Shown here one piece after another: positions 44,799-55,921 of a stretch of 64,000 nucleotides of DNA. Each line of letters opens with the position of its first letter. Position 1 is the first letter of the stretch. The DNA is from Anodontia alba (Eukaryota > Mollusca > Bivalvia > Lucinida > Lucinidae): positions 33,929,136 through 33,993,135 of the forward strand of contig OZ024828.1 in assembly GCA_964016985.1 (NCBI GenBank), written 5' to 3'. A model generated the notes under the pieces. It saw only the letters and a program-made list of their open reading frames with translations. It was not told the origin of the DNA and did no database searches. Made by a program: the position numbers and the translations under genes.

Positions 44799-45201
44799 AG
44801 ATAATTAGTGAGGAGATAATCTGGGGATATTTTCAGTATTTCATGGTTACTCATGACTGGAATCATAGGCAATTCTGATGATTTGATGCAAAATCAACAA
44901 AAAAATATCTTTTGAATACTTCTTTTATCTGGAATTATTGTTTTTACAACACAGATTCCAGTTTTTCAAGTTGAGGAAAGTGTAGATAAACTATTATTAT
45001 GGTTACAGTGGAAAATGACCTAACGGTGTTCAATCTGAGAATGTTCAAGATGCACACTGATAAGCTTGTGCAGTCCAATGAGAATTTTACTGTCCACTGT
45101 TGGAAGGCAACGGTTTTGTCAGAGAGTCAGCAAAGATTCTATCAGACTGCTTGGATGAACAGGCTGATCTGTGTCACCGGTCATAAGTCCAGATAAAAGT
45201 T
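44799..45201. other. Unannotated sequence
   Basis: A 65-codon ORF (44999-45196) has no recognisable domain. Its end overlaps a GACTGCTTGGATGAACAGGC motif related to the hairpin families, so it is probably repeat-derived. Confidence 0.4.
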
Positions 45202-45330
45202 GGTATCAGGCAATTTTTTATTTTATTTCTCCACAAAAACATATGTTGTGGGTACTCATTAGAAGCGCTTTGTCGAGGTGCTTCTGATGAGTACCCATAA
45301 CATATCTTTTCATGGAAAAATAAGAAAACT
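45202..45330. repeat. Hairpin related to family B
   Basis: CATATGTTGTGGGTACTCAT and ATGAGTACCCATAACATATC pair around AGAAGCGCTTTGTCGAGGTG. Confidence 0.85.
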
Positions 45331-45401
45331 ATCAATAAATTTGGACTATATGTAAATAAGCACTTTATGAAGAGTTACGACTGGTGTACACATCCAAAAG
45401 T

Positions 45402-45621
45402 ACGGTAAATGTCCTAAAATTTCATACACCAAAATTGCTGACAAAATCTTATATGCAAACAGTATAGACCTAGATCAGACTGCTCCTGAAGGAGCAGTCT
45501 GATCAGGGTCTATACTGTTTGCCATACCACTAAGTATTTTAAGAAGCAGCTGCACAAAAAAGCAATATTTAGACCGAAACAGTATGGAATAAAGTGTTCA
45601 AAATTTTAGGACATTTACCGT
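45402..45621. mobile_element. Foldback MITE, family A copy 3
   Basis: ACGGTAAATGTCCTAAAATT and its complement AATTTTAGGACATTTACCGT bound 220 bp with the central hairpin GCAAACAGTATAGACCTAGA. This is the best preserved copy of the family. Confidence 0.92.
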
Positions 45622-45825
45622 GTCGTCTCACGTTGTGGCTCATATGATCCATATTTGATATGGATCTAAACACATGAAAAAAGGTAGTTAAGGCCCTGAG
45701 CAGCCTGCATGGTAGCTTCCCTTTTTTATTTACAATAGATTCTATAGCAGCCAATCTTTCTCTTGGTGAAATGCAAAAAACTGATAGGACTACACAGAAC
45801 TGAAACAAGGGCTCTTCTGGGTATC

Positions 45826-46080
45826 CAAACAAAAATGCATATATTATATAGAAAAATTTATGTATCCAAACAAAAATGTGTTTATTTATAGAAAAAATGA
45901 CAATTTGATATATTTAGAAAAATGACCTTTGTTGCATTCAAACAAAAATATGTAGGTTTTATAGAAAAAATGATCATTTGATCATTTTTTCTATATAACC
46001 TACACATTTTTGTTTAGTACATAAGTGGTTATTTTTCTATATAATCTACACATTTTTGTTTTGGCTACAGCATGGTTGAT
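45826..46080. mobile_element. Family G MITE, decayed
   Basis: Inverted copies of TATAGAAAAATGA and CAAAAATGTGTA/TACACATTTTTG around 45880-46060, as in the intact copies at 52100 and 57912. Confidence 0.6.
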
Positions 46081-46464
46081 CAGTGAACTGGCTGTTTGCT
46101 TTGGATCCAGCAATAGAAAGAGGTAGTGGTACATTATTGTTGGTGTAAGCATTAAGCATGACATGGCATATGCTGACTGTACGCCTTGGCTGATATGGTT
46201 AATATGATGGATTTGTTCAGTTTGATTGTTTGAAGTAAATACTTGAGCCCTCCAAATAGAAAACCTTATGGCATAATGGACCAGAATAGACTCAGATCAG
46301 CCTGCAAATCCATGCAGTCTGATCAGAGTCTACTTTGGTCTTTATATTAATTTATGGGCATTGAACATTCTAAATGTTAATCTGGGTCTACTCTGTGCGC
46401 ATACACTGAAAGGTTAATTTCTATTTGGAGAGGCTCATTTGTTGTTAATGAAGATGTGACCATG
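46081..46464. repeat. Anonymous DNA with one CTGATCAG-type hairpin
   Basis: Around 46275-46345, AGACTCAGATCAGCCTGCA and TGCAGTCTGATCAGAGTCTA pair. Nothing else recognised. Confidence 0.5.
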
Positions 46465-46670
46465 TTTAACCTTTGTCATGCTGAATAAATTAAGATGTCA
46501 TGCCCACTTCTAATTGTAAGCCAATCAGATAACTTGATCAAGATTGTTGATACAAATTTACATACTGAATGACAATCAGTGTAGATACAGATCAGTTGGC
46601 TTCTTCAGATTTGGATCTGCACTGTTTGCAAATGTGAGACATATCCAGATTTAGCAAGACCAGGGATGAA
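46465..46670 (+). mobile_element. piggyBac-like MITE, family E copy 5
   Basis: Left end TTTAACCTTTGTCATGCTGA; hairpin right arm partly deleted; right end CAGATTTAGCAAGACCAGGG, decayed. Confidence 0.78.
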
Positions 46671-46872
46671 TTGAGTTGAGACCAGATGAAAATGTGGCTC
46701 CTGACATGCACCCAACAGACTCCAACCAGCCTGCACATCTGTGCAGTCTGATAGGTCTTCGCTGGGCTCTGTGGATAGCCGCCAATGCTTTTCAGATAAT
46801 CAATGTAAACTGATCTGTGTGGATTTGCAGGCTGATACGAGTCTTTGCTTGATATATCATAAGATACATTTT
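46671..46872. repeat. Imperfect CTG-rich hairpin
   Basis: CAACCAGCCTGCACATCTGTGCAGTCTGAT near 46720 and a further CAGGCTGATACGAGTC near 46828 belong to the same loose hairpin theme. Confidence 0.5.
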
Positions 46873-48012
46873 TAGCTCACCTGAGCTATGCTCAGGATGA
46901 GCTATTGTGATCACTTTTCGTCCGTCGTCCGTCCATCCGTACGTCCGTTAACATTTTCAAATGACTTCTCCTCTGAAGCGGCTGAGACAATTTTGCTCAA
47001 ATTTCATATGGAGCCTCCTTAGGGTGGGGGAACAAAAGATTGCTAAAATGGTCGCGGTCCATCGACCAAGATGGCCACCATGCCCATATATGGTAAAAAC
47101 CTTTAAAAATCTTCTTCTCCATGCTTTGGGGCTGAATCGTTGCGTGAATCATCGGGGATGGGAGGTTGCTAAAGTTGCTAAAAGAATTGTCGTACATTGA
47201 CATTTGACCTTTTTACGGCAAGGTCAAGTTCGCTTCCCTATGCATTTGTATGAGCCCTATACATTTAAATGGGAAAATTGTTGAGAATTTCAAACTATTT
47301 CACCTCTGAAGCCTCTGAGCCAATTTTGTTCAAATTTCATATGGAGCCACCTTAGGATAGGGAAACAAAAGATTGCTAAAACTGTTGCGGTCCGTTGACC
47401 AAAATGGCCACCATGCCCATATATAGTAAAAACCTGTAAAAACCTTCTTCTTCAGAACCGAGAATGCCTTGGGGCTGAATCTTTACACAAATCGTCGGGG
47501 TAAGAGGTCTACCAAAGTTGCTAAAAGAATTGTCGTACGTTGACATTTGACCTTTTTACGGCATGGTCAAGTTTGCTTCCTTATGCATTTGTATGAGCCC
47601 CATACATTTGAATAGGAAAATTGTTGAGAATTTTAAATTACTTCTTCTCTGAAGCCACTGGGCCAATTTTGTTCAAATTTCACATGGAGCCACCTTAGGG
47701 TGGGAAAACAAAAGATTGCTAAAATTGTCGCGGTCCGTTGACCAAAATGGCCACCATGCCCATATATGGTAAAAACCTTCTTCTCCAGAACCGAGAATGG
47801 CTTGGGGCTGAATCTTTGCACAAATCATTGGGGGCCAGAGGTCTACCAAAGCTGCTAAAAGAATTGTCGTATGTTCACATTGGACCTTTTTACGGCAAGG
47901 TCAATTTTGCTTCAGTATGCATTTGTATGAGCCCCATAACATTTTTATGGGAAAATTTTTGAGAATTTCAGACGACTTCTCCTCTGAAGCCACTGAGCCA
48001 GATTTGCTCAAA
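46873..48012 (+). repeat. Capped tandem array, monomers with GACCAAGATGGCCACCATGC
   Basis: The cap TAGCTCACCTGAGCTATGCT, then CGTCCGTCGTCCGTCCATCC. Monomers of over 300 bp repeat CTCCTCTGAAGC, CAAATTTCATATGGAGCC, AAAAGATTGCTAAAA, GTCGCGGTCC, TTTGACCTTTTTACGGCAAG and ATGCATTTGTATGAGCCC. The right cap is missing where the next array begins. Confidence 0.88.
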
Positions 48013-49221
48013 TTTTTAGCTCACCTGAGCATGAAGTGCTCATGGTGAGCTATTGTGGTCAGTCAATGTCCGTCATCCCTCATGGGTCGTGCGGCATGCT
48101 GCGTCAACAATTGCTTTAAAAGCCTACTCCTCTTACGCCCCTGGGCCAATTGACGATACATGGTTGGAAGCATCAGGGTGATTTGTAGATCAAAAATAGC
48201 TAAAATTGTTCTGATCGGAAATCCAAGATGGCCGCCATCTTGAAAATCTATTTTTCACTTCTTCTCCTGAACCGAAAGGCCAATTGACTCCAGACTTGCT
48301 AGGAAGCATCAGGGTGACTTGTAGATCAAAAATAGCTAAAATTGTGTCGATTGGAAATCCAAGATGGCCGCCATGGCCGCCATCTTGAAAATCTATTTTT
48401 CACTTCCACTCCTAAACCCAAAAGCCAATTGACTCCAAACTTTCTAGGACGCATCGGTATGACTTGTAGATCAAAAATAGCTAAAATCGTGCTGATCAGA
48501 AATCCAAGATGGCTGCCATGACAGCCATCTTGAAAATCTATTTTTCGCATCTTCTTCTAAACCTAAAAGTCAGTTGACTCGAAACTTAGTAGGAAGCATC
48601 AGGGTGACTTATAGATCAAAAATAGCTAAAAATCATTCCGATTAGAAATCCAAGATGGCCGCCATTTTGAAAATCTATTTTTCGCTTCTTCTACTGCACC
48701 GAAATGCCAGTGGACTGGAAAGTTGTAGGAAGCAATGAGGTGACTTGTAGATCAAAAATAGCTAAAATCGTGCTGATTGTAAATCCAAGATGGCCGACAT
48801 GGCGGCCATATTGAAAATCTATTTTTCGCTTCCTCTCCTAAACCCAAATGCCAATTGACTGGAAACTTGGTAGGAAGCACTGGGGTGAATTGTAGATTAA
48901 AAATAGCTAAAATCATTCCGATCGGAAATCCAAGATGGCTGCCATGGCCACCATCTTGAAATTCTATTTTTCACTTCATTTCCTGAGCTGAAAGGCCAAT
49001 TGACTCCAAACTTGGTAGGAAGTATCAGGGTGACTTGTTTTTACTTATGGCATTTTGAAAATTTCAGCATTTTAACCTTGTAAGCAAGATATCTCAAAAA
49101 CTGTTTAAGCCATTGCCTTGTCATAAGAGTACATGTATTGGAAAAATGTTGCATGCCATCTGCATATCTGAGTGGCGGTTTCACTCAGGTGAGCGAGTTG
49201 TGGCCCGTGGGCCTCTTGTTT
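48013..49221 (+). repeat. Capped tandem array, 145-bp AAGATGGCCGCCAT type
   Basis: Same caps (TAGCTCACCTGAGCATGAAG at the left, CACTCAGGTGAGCGAG and GTGGGCCTCTTG at the right) and monomers as 13277-15408, with more divergence between units. Near the right end a block TTGTAAGCAAGATATCTCAA belongs to the 30787 family. Confidence 0.9.
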
Positions 49222-49648
49222 CAATATTGCAGCTTGCATATAAACCCCTACTTTGAGAAAGGTGTTTTTGGGTCATATGGACACACTCCTGGCAGCCTCC
49301 TATCAGTCTGGGCCTTTGCTATATCCACTTAAATATTTTTGAATAGTGCAAGAGTACACCTTTTGGACTTGATTGGCTGGAACAAGGTACATCCATCAAA
49401 TAACTAGAATAACAGATAGTGCACAAAATTTTGACAAACAGCAAAGGCCCTAATCAGCGTGCACAGATGTGCAGGCTGATCTGGGTCTTTGCTGTTTAAC
49501 AGTGCCTCAAAGATGCCTCTTATGGCTTCACTGATATTTGTCATGATTTTGATATTGGTGCAATAGACAGGAAATTGGCGTTTCACATGTTATGTGCTTG
49601 TATAATTTAACTGAATAATTGTGCAAACTTCAGCTTTTTTTTTTTTTA
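49222..49648. repeat. Anonymous DNA with a GTGCACAGATGTGCAGGCTG hairpin
   Basis: At 49431-49500, GACAAACAGCAAAGGCCCTA and GATCTGGGTCTTTGCTGTTT pair around the loop. No exon seen. Confidence 0.55.
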
Positions 49649-49836
49649 ACCATTACCACTTTTTGGCAGATTCAGCAGACAGAAAATTAATGATAGTTTC
49701 CTAATTTTTCCAGAAACTAGGCTTTGACATTTATGCAAATTGTCTCTGCAAGAGACAATTTGCATGAAATGTCAAGTCTGTTTTCTGAGAAAAATAAGAA
49801 AATATCAAAATGTTGTCTGCAGCATGCTAAGCATTA
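49649..49836. mobile_element. Foldback MITE, family C copy 5
   Basis: ATGCAAATTGTCTCTGCAAG and AGACAATTTGCATGAAATGT form the stem. Outer ends AACCATTACCACTTTTTGGC and GTCTGCAGCATGCTAAGC. Confidence 0.85.
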
Positions 49837-49869
49837 TTAGACCATTACCAGCAGGGAAGCTGTTTTGCA

Positions 49870-50069
49870 GGAAGGACAACAACAGAGCAATTTTGTTTTG
49901 GTTTAGGGGCCCTTCAGTTTACATGCCTATTCGAAGGACTGAACACTGTATTAACATCATTCGTGCCAATGATGTTTGTCGTGTTCCTGAGCCCTGGCAA
50001 AAATGTTCTTGGAAAACTAATAAAAACAAAGACAGGAAAAAGATTAGAAAGTTTTATTACCAAAATTAA
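49870..50069 (+). CDS. Possible terminal coding exon, unidentified
   Basis: An open stretch on the + strand encodes a non-repetitive, compositionally protein-like sequence including ILFWFRGPSVYMPIRRTEHC, then INIIRANDVCRVPEPWQ and a basic tail ending KIRKFYYQN before a TAA at 50067-50069. The frame opens further upstream (49740), but that part is the right arm of a MITE (49649-49836), so a real exon would begin at an acceptor such as the CAG ending at about 49869 (TGTTTTGCAG). An ATTAAA hexamer overlaps the stop. I do not recognise the family. It could be a terminal exon of a gene whose other exons were not found, an alternative exon, or a transposon relic. No second exon was located. Confidence 0.3.
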
Positions 50070-50120
50070 AGCATATCAATTGAACAGATAATAAGAATTG
50101 AATAGACAGAAATTAAAATA

Positions 50121-50335
50121 TTTACCCTTGTTATGCTGAATAAATTAAGATGCCCCACCCACTTCTAATTTTCAGACAATCAGATTCCTTGATCTAGATT
50201 GTTGACATAAATTTATATACTGAATGGCAAACAGTGCAGATCATGATCAATTTTGCTTCTTCAGAAGCCAACTGATCTGTATCTACACAATTTGCAAAGG
50301 CACAGTATATCCGGGTTCAGCAGGACAAGGGTTAA
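50121..50335 (+). mobile_element. piggyBac-like MITE, family E copy 6
   Basis: Left ACCCTTGTTATGCTGAATAA, right CAGCAGGACAAGGGTTAA, hairpin CTTCTTCAGAAGCC with flanking CAAACAGTGCAGATC. Confidence 0.85.
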
Positions 50336-50365
50336 ATAGTTGGAAACATGATGTGAGGCATATTA

Positions 50366-50592
50366 ATCTTCACCTTGTTTCTGGGCAGATTCAGCAGATG
50401 ACAAATTGAGGACATTTTTCTTATTTTACCCAGAAAATAGGATTTGACATTTCATGCAAATTGTCTCATAGGGAGACATGCAAATTGTCTCATGGGGAGA
50501 CAATTTGCATGAAAAGTCAAATCCTATTTTCTAAAAAAAATATTTCAAAATGTCATCTGCTGAAATTTTTACCCAGCATGCTAATGCGCAAA
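50366..50592. mobile_element. Foldback MITE, family C copy 6, with duplicated left stem
   Basis: CATGCAAATTGTCTCATAGG then GGAGACATGCAAATTGTCTC repeats the left stem segment before the right arm GACAATTTGCATGAAAAGTC. Confidence 0.85.
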
Positions 50593-50644
50593 GAAAATGG
50601 GTCTTGATGGTGTCTGGACACAACAAAAGCTCAGATTCAGGTTT

Positions 50645-50945
50645 TGTTTGTGTTGAGGTTTTACGGCCCAGTCAACCCAATGGGCCATGTTGAGCGTGGT
50701 CAGTTTACCTAACCACACTTTTTATTGGGCAGGTTTAGTCCTCTAAGCAGGCAACCAGTTTGTGCACATTCTTTAACCAGAAACTGACAACTGCCCTTCT
50801 TGAATCAGCAGAAGGAACAGGATAATCATAGAAAATATTTTATGATCAAATTTCCAGGAAAGAATTTTCGAACCCGGCGGGGGTTGAATTTGCAACCTCC
50901 TGATCACCAGTCAGAATAGCATCCAACTGAGACGAGGCCGGCCCT
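50645..50945 (-). mobile_element. tRNA-derived SINE type 2, reverse
   Basis: GTTTGTGTTGAGGTTTTACG at the left to GAGACGAGGCCGGCC at the right, with the body in between in reverse. Confidence 0.85.
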
Positions 50946-51027
50946 GGCTGCTGGTAGACTGATCAGAGGGTCTATACTAATATAAATATAGCAAATAGTG
51001 AGCAAAGCTCACATACCCCTAGCCATA

Positions 51028-51197
51028 GGTATCAGAAGTATATTGAACCATAATTTTGTAGCTGCAAATTTCCCTAGTATTGCATGGGAGGGAAAAAGAA
51101 AAAAAAAAAAAATTCTCAGAAGTATATTGAACCATAATTTTGTAGCTGCAAATTTCCCTAAGTATTGCATGGGAGAGAAAAAGAAAAAAAAATCTCA
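51028..51197 (+). repeat. Tandem duplication of an 85-bp unit
   Basis: CAGAAGTATATTGAACCATA through GGGAGAGAAAAAGAAAAAAA occurs twice back to back, with only a few differences and a longer A tract in the first copy. Confidence 0.92.
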
Positions 51198-51600
51198 CCA
51201 TTTTGGTTTTCTCTTACATGACATACTTAACCATTGTTGGGGTGTATACAAACTTTGAAGACTCTGGCTCTCTAAGAAGCTGAGAAATCTGTGACAAAAA
51301 AGAAGAAAATGAAAAAAGTGACAAGTAAAGGGAATGATACGCATGAGGATTTTGATTCTCCCTTACATGATACAAGAAGTACCCAATGTCTATAAAAAAT
51401 TTCAAAATCATAGGTGCACCTAAGTTCCTGGGAAACCTGAATAGATTGGTTGTGATGAGAAGATGGCCTGAATAACTTCTGAAAAAATTCTGAAAAATTT
51501 CATGAGTTATGGCCCTCGTAGATTGGACCATTTTTACTTTGTATTATCTTTAGAGGCAAGCATATGGTTGGGGGCATAGTTTAAGTCAAATCCAGACAAT
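51198..51600 (+). repeat. Fragment of the 155-bp array family
   Basis: GAATAGATTGGTTGTGATGA, GATGGCCTGAATAACTTCTG, CATGAGTTATGGCCCT and terminal GGTTGGGGGCATAG match the 30787-33443 family. Confidence 0.7.
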
Positions 51601-51649
51601 GGAAGGTTGATAATGAAAGGCTCCATGCAAAGAAACATCATACAGTCAT

Positions 51650-51735
51650 GAGCTGAATTCTGCCTTCAGTGGGATCAAGCCAGAGACCTTGTGATCTGAA
51701 GCCGGAAGCACTTACCACTCAGCCACTTGGACGCT
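51650..51735 (-). repeat. tRNA-like SINE head or tRNA pseudogene
   Basis: On the minus strand, AGCGTCCAAGTGGCTGAGTG (box A-like TGGCTGAGTGG) leads to CTTGATCCCACTG (a weak box B). The spacing is tRNA-like but the arms are decayed. Not a functional tRNA. Confidence 0.5.
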
Positions 51736-51929
51736 TCATATGCTTTAACAAAGAAACAGATATGGGAACACAGCTGTGATCTAAATACTATGATATTGGT
51801 TGACTCTGGTTATAGGGGTATTTGTGGTAGACTCTCTATTTATAGGGGTATGTGTGGTAATTTGGTTGAATACAGTATTCCCTGCAGACCCCTTTTCACT
51901 TGATGTGACCCTCTTGAGTGGAGAATTTA

Positions 51930-52350
51930 TCTAAATATTGGGACACCATAACTTCTTACCATTCTTAACCTAAAATTTGAACAAGTCCATTTTACTACCT
52001 GAAAATTAGTCTGAAAACTACTGAATGAATGGCAAATGTAGACCCTAATTCAGTGTCTGATGTGGGTCTTCATTGTTTGCTCAGGCCTGTCTGTCCCAAT
52101 ACACTACAACCTCTTTATAACATGGTTCAATGTAACACGGTTTTGTATATAACATGGTTCAAAGCTGGATCCAAAAAATGTATAGATTATATTGAAAAAT
52201 GACCATAAATGGGCATTTTTCAATATAATCTATACATTCTTGTTTGGATATAACACGGTTGTTTAACTAACACGGTTTATGCTATGGACCCCAACAATAG
52301 TGTTATAAAGAGGTTGTGGTGTACTTACTTTAATAGGATTATTATGGTAA
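51930..52350 (+). mobile_element. F-family MITE containing a nested family G MITE
   Basis: The left end AATTTATCTAAATATTGGGA, then TTACCATTCTTAACCTAAAA. The right end TTTAATAGGATTATTATGGT is separated from the rest by the TA-flanked element at 52100-52323. Confidence 0.75.
52100..52323. mobile_element. TA-flanked MITE, family G copy 2
   Basis: The ends TACACTACAACCTCTTTATA and complement TATAAAGAGGTTGTGGTGTA. Central palindrome ATATTGAAAAATGACCATAA. Tc1/mariner-like by its TA ends. Confidence 0.9.
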
Positions 52351-52794
52351 ACATGCTGGATTGAGATTACAATTATCTATATCCATTACCATATTCTCCT
52401 TAAATATTCAGGCTAAGGGGTCTGAGCAAACAGTGTATAGACCCAGATCAGGAGCAGTGTGATCAGGGCTGCATTGCTTGCAATTCTGTCACATTTTAGA
52501 CATCTCGTCAGATAGCCTTGTCCAGATTTAAGTAAGTATTGGTAGGGAGAAAATGTGTCTAAATATTTAGGGCAAAAACAGCATAAAAACACCCAGACCA
52601 GCTTTCATATCCATGGAATCTGGTATGCATCAATGTATGCCCAGCAAATTCCACAGGATTTCTTATAGGAGCCGAGGCACAGCATTTCCCAAAAGACTGC
52701 ATGTGGGCGCCCAGTGAAGACCTGGATCTATAACCTGCTGCAGGCTGATAAGAATTTACAATGTCTATTAATTTCAGACAATGAAGATAAGGCC
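52351..52794. repeat. Anonymous DNA with a weak shared-core hairpin
   Basis: GCAAACAGTGTATAGACCCA near 52427 with GATCAGGGCTGCATTGCTTG downstream. Other sequence unassigned. Confidence 0.5.
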
Positions 52795-53040
52795 TTAACC
52801 CTTAAACTGCCAAGAAAACCTGCATCTAAAAATGTCATCTGTTTATGTCGTCTGCTGAATATTCTTGCAAACTTTTCAAACCTATGTTTTCATACAGGCA
52901 AACAATGTGGACCCTGATCAGACTGCTCCTAGAGGAGCAGTCTCATCTGGGTCCACAATGTTTGCAAAAAATGACTTTTAAAATCACCAGCAGATGACAA
53001 AGCAGACGACAATTCTTGTGATTGGCAGTTTAAGAGATAA
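52795..53040 (+). mobile_element. piggyBac-like MITE, family H copy 1
   Basis: TTAACCCTTAAACTGCCAAG at the left and GATTGGCAGTTTAAGAGATA at the right. Hairpin CAAACAATGTGGACCCTGAT with inner CAGACTGCTCCTAGAGGAGC. Right terminus mutated. Confidence 0.88.
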
Positions 53041-53235
53041 CACTTACCATGCTATGGACAAATTCAGCAAATGATTAACTGGTGACATTTTTCCTAGAAA
53101 ACAGATTCTGACATTTCATGCAAATTGATACAATTTACATTAAGTGTCAAATCCTGTTTTCTAGGAAAAAAAGAAGAAAAATATTTCCAAAAAAAGTCAT
53201 CTGCTGAAATTTTTACCTAGCATGCAAAATGTTAA
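53041..53235. mobile_element. Foldback MITE, family C copy 7
   Basis: CATTTCATGCAAATTGATAC and CAATTTACATTAAGTGTC with outer AAATTCAGCAAATGATTAAC and GTCATCTGCTGAAATTTTTA. Confidence 0.8.
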
Positions 53236-53279
53236 AATTAACTACTCAAGCAATACCAAGTGTCTGTAAGTAAATGAAA

Positions 53280-53340
53280 ACTAAATGAAAAAAAACAACA
53301 AAAAAACAAACAAAAAAAAAACAAAAAAAAAAAAAACAAG
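53280..53340. repeat. A-rich (AAAAAC)n tract
   Basis: Runs of A interrupted by C. Confidence 0.9.
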
Positions 53341-53364
53341 TAGAAATATGTTTGTAAAACACTA

Positions 53365-53705
53365 TGCCCCCACTTAATATGTTTGTCCATACAAAGCTGG
53401 AAAGGAGCATAACTTTACAAAATCTGATTTTTTTTTTTCAGAAGTTAATCAGGTGATCTATTCCTCATCCACAATCAGTTTATCCAGCTGAAAAAGTTTT
53501 GAGATATCTTGCTCACAACTATGGCGTAACTATGGAACTACAAGTAGGACAGGGGAAAAAAATAAATCCTCAGTCCATAAACAAAATTTCAAGATCCTAT
53601 CTCTAATCCTTCTATTCTTGACGGTATGCTTTTAAAGTGTGACAAATGGACAAAGGAACCAAAAGCAATATGTCTCCAACTTCTTTTGTTGGGGAGGGCA
53701 GGTTA
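53365..53705 (-). repeat. Reverse fragment of the 32676-type capped element
   Basis: Reads in reverse: TGCCCCCACTTAATATGTTT, GAAGTTAATCAGGTGATCTA, TTGAGATATCTTGCTCAC, AACTTCTTTTGTTGGGG. Confidence 0.7.
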
Positions 53706-53763
53706 AAACATTGCTAGTGTCTGTTAGTAAAAAAGAAAAATAGTTCTTTACCAAGGAATTATC

Positions 53764-54012
53764 TTACCATATATTCCCTAAATATTGGGACAATTCCTTA
53801 CCATACCTGTGCTAACTTTTAGAACAATTCATTTTACGACCTATTATTCCTTACCATACTGATACCAAAACTTGAACAACTCCATTGTATCACCTATTGA
53901 AGTGCTGATTGAATGGCAAACAGTGTAGACCCTGATCAGATGTAATGTGGCATCTGATCTGGGTCTGCTGTGTTTGCTCAGACCTGCCTGTCCCAAACTT
54001 TAGGGTGAAATC
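53764..54012 (+). mobile_element. F-family MITE
   Basis: ATATTCCCTAAATATTGGGA at the left, hairpin GCAAACAGTGTAGACCCTGA with GATCTGGGTCTGCTGTGTTT, and CTGTCCCAAACTTTAGGGTG at the right. Confidence 0.8.
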
Positions 54013-54600
54013 TGTAATATTTTGAACAAAAAGAGTAAAATTAATTCACACATGAAAGAATGATAAAAAATATATGGTCACAGGGAAATGAACTTAGGAC
54101 CGCTGGCAGAGTAAGCCACTGCTTTACCAAGTTATTCAGAACACACTGGAATTGACACACGTAATAAATACATGTATGCGATATGATGTAAAGTATAAGA
54201 AATAGAGCTCTTATCGAAATAAAAAGTAAAATGAAAAGTAAAATGAGTTACTTTGTTAAAAGTTGACATTTCTATCCTGAAGTTAAAGAACATGCCATTA
54301 ATACTAACCCGTAAAACACTGGTCACCATAGCAGCAGACATTCTGTTTTGTTTGTTTTTTTTTTTTTTTATTTTTTAAAAAGGATTGAAATTTCATGTTA
54401 CATATGCTGAGCAGATAATCACACAACACTTCAGTGTTATTACTTTTATAAGTGTCCAACATCTGAATATATTGTGCATATGGGCCGTGCCAAGGGCAAA
54501 AGTGTCTTTGAATCAAAATGCACAAACTCCAATTCATCCCATGCATGCCTAAAGTCCCATCCAAGCTTTGGCTTTCCACTGAGTCTTTAGTATCCAATGA
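54013..54600. other. Unannotated sequence
   Basis: A tRNA-like decayed stretch may lie at 54078-54135 (minus strand). No exon recognised. The 140-codon reverse ORF (54304-54726) spans low-complexity sequence and a hairpin. Confidence 0.4.
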
Positions 54601-54604
54601 TTCT

Positions 54605-54668
54605 GTTAGTGGACACTGAAGGCCCTGATCAGACTGCATGGATGTGCAGGCTGATCTGGGCCTTCCGT
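54605..54668. repeat. Hairpin with CTGATCAGACTGCATGGATG core
   Basis: GAAGGCCCTGATCAGACTGC and GGCTGATCTGGGCCTTCC pair. Confidence 0.8.
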
Positions 54669-55679
54669 CTGCATATCCTGACGACCGTTTTCGCATAGCA
54701 TGGCCCATATTAAATCTATAAAGCATTCAGATAGAATCAAAATCATTCAGTCCTCTAATAAGAAATTAATATGCAGGTCTGGTTAAAGTATAGGAAATGC
54801 TGGGTAAATTTTACACAGAGAAATTCTTTAAATATGATTTGTGTGAAATGTTAATGCCTTATTTTCTCTAAAGAATCTATTCAAAAATAATTTAGAATGT
54901 AATCAGATACAATTTTGAATGTGGCTTCAGGGTTTAAAACAAAACAAAGGAATATTGACCAACTTCAACAATGTACTGATAAAAATGAGTAAACTAGTGA
55001 CTGTTTTCAGAGAAAACAATTGTCCCACTCACTGAATTTTCAGTTTTACAACTGCTGTGACTGTGAGAATTACGTCAAGGTCACCTAAATCTCATCAGTT
55101 CTTTGTTATATTGCAATTATATATCTATGAAAATTTGGTAACAATCCAGTCACTGGTTCGCGATATAGTGCAGACAAGAAAGTCACACCAGTTCAAAGAA
55201 ATGTCACGCCACACAAATAGGATCCCTACCAAAAACAATATGGCCTACCATGTAGGTGGAGGAACATAATTTTGTAAAAGGCCATTTGCAAAATTAATAT
55301 CCTTTGGCTACTTTTTGAGACTGATCTCTAACCCTTAAAGTGTATTCTTGTTGATTCAGACAAAAATTAACAAGCCTTATCATCTCTGAGGAAAAAAAAC
55401 AAACAAAACAATGTCCTCTGCTGCTATTATAACACTGCAAAGGCTATACCAACCATTTTACTGAAGAAGCTGGTCTTCATTTGCAGTTGAATAATTTATA
55501 TTTTTACTGTCCAAGTGTTCAGGTAAGCAGGGTTAAACATTAATTTCTATAATTAACAAGATTCTGACACATCAACAAGGCACTGGACAATAAATGACTA
55601 CATGAACTAACAACTTTCTGTACAACAACATTGACAGTCAATAAATACATGTACATGTACTGTGTGTTACTCTTATCTA
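54669..55679. other. Repeat fragments, no gene seen
   Basis: 54830-54900 resembles a decayed family C hairpin. 55055-55260 carries CGTCAAGGTCACCTAAATCT and a following degenerate monomer. The 70-codon ORF over it is repeat-derived. Confidence 0.45.
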
Positions 55680-55921
55680 TACACTGAAACCTCTTTATAA
55701 CAACTATTGCTGTTATCCAAAGCAAACACCATGTTAGTGAAACAACTGTTGTATCCAAATAAAAATGTACAGATTATATAGAAAAATGACCATAAATGAT
55801 CATTTTTCTATATAATCTACACATTTTTGTTGAGATACAACACTTTTGGGGTACACCTTTAAACCGTCTTATATCTGAAACCGTCTTATAATGAACTGTC
55901 TTAAAAAGAGTTTCCAGTGTA
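55680..55921. mobile_element. TA-flanked MITE, family G copy 3
   Basis: TACACTGAAACCTCTTTATA and complement AAAGAGTTTCCAGTGTA. Central palindrome TATATAGAAAAATGACCATA. Confidence 0.85.

Noticed and set aside
54304..54726. 140-residue reverse ORF
   Set aside because: It crosses a T-rich tract and a mobile hairpin and shows no domain.
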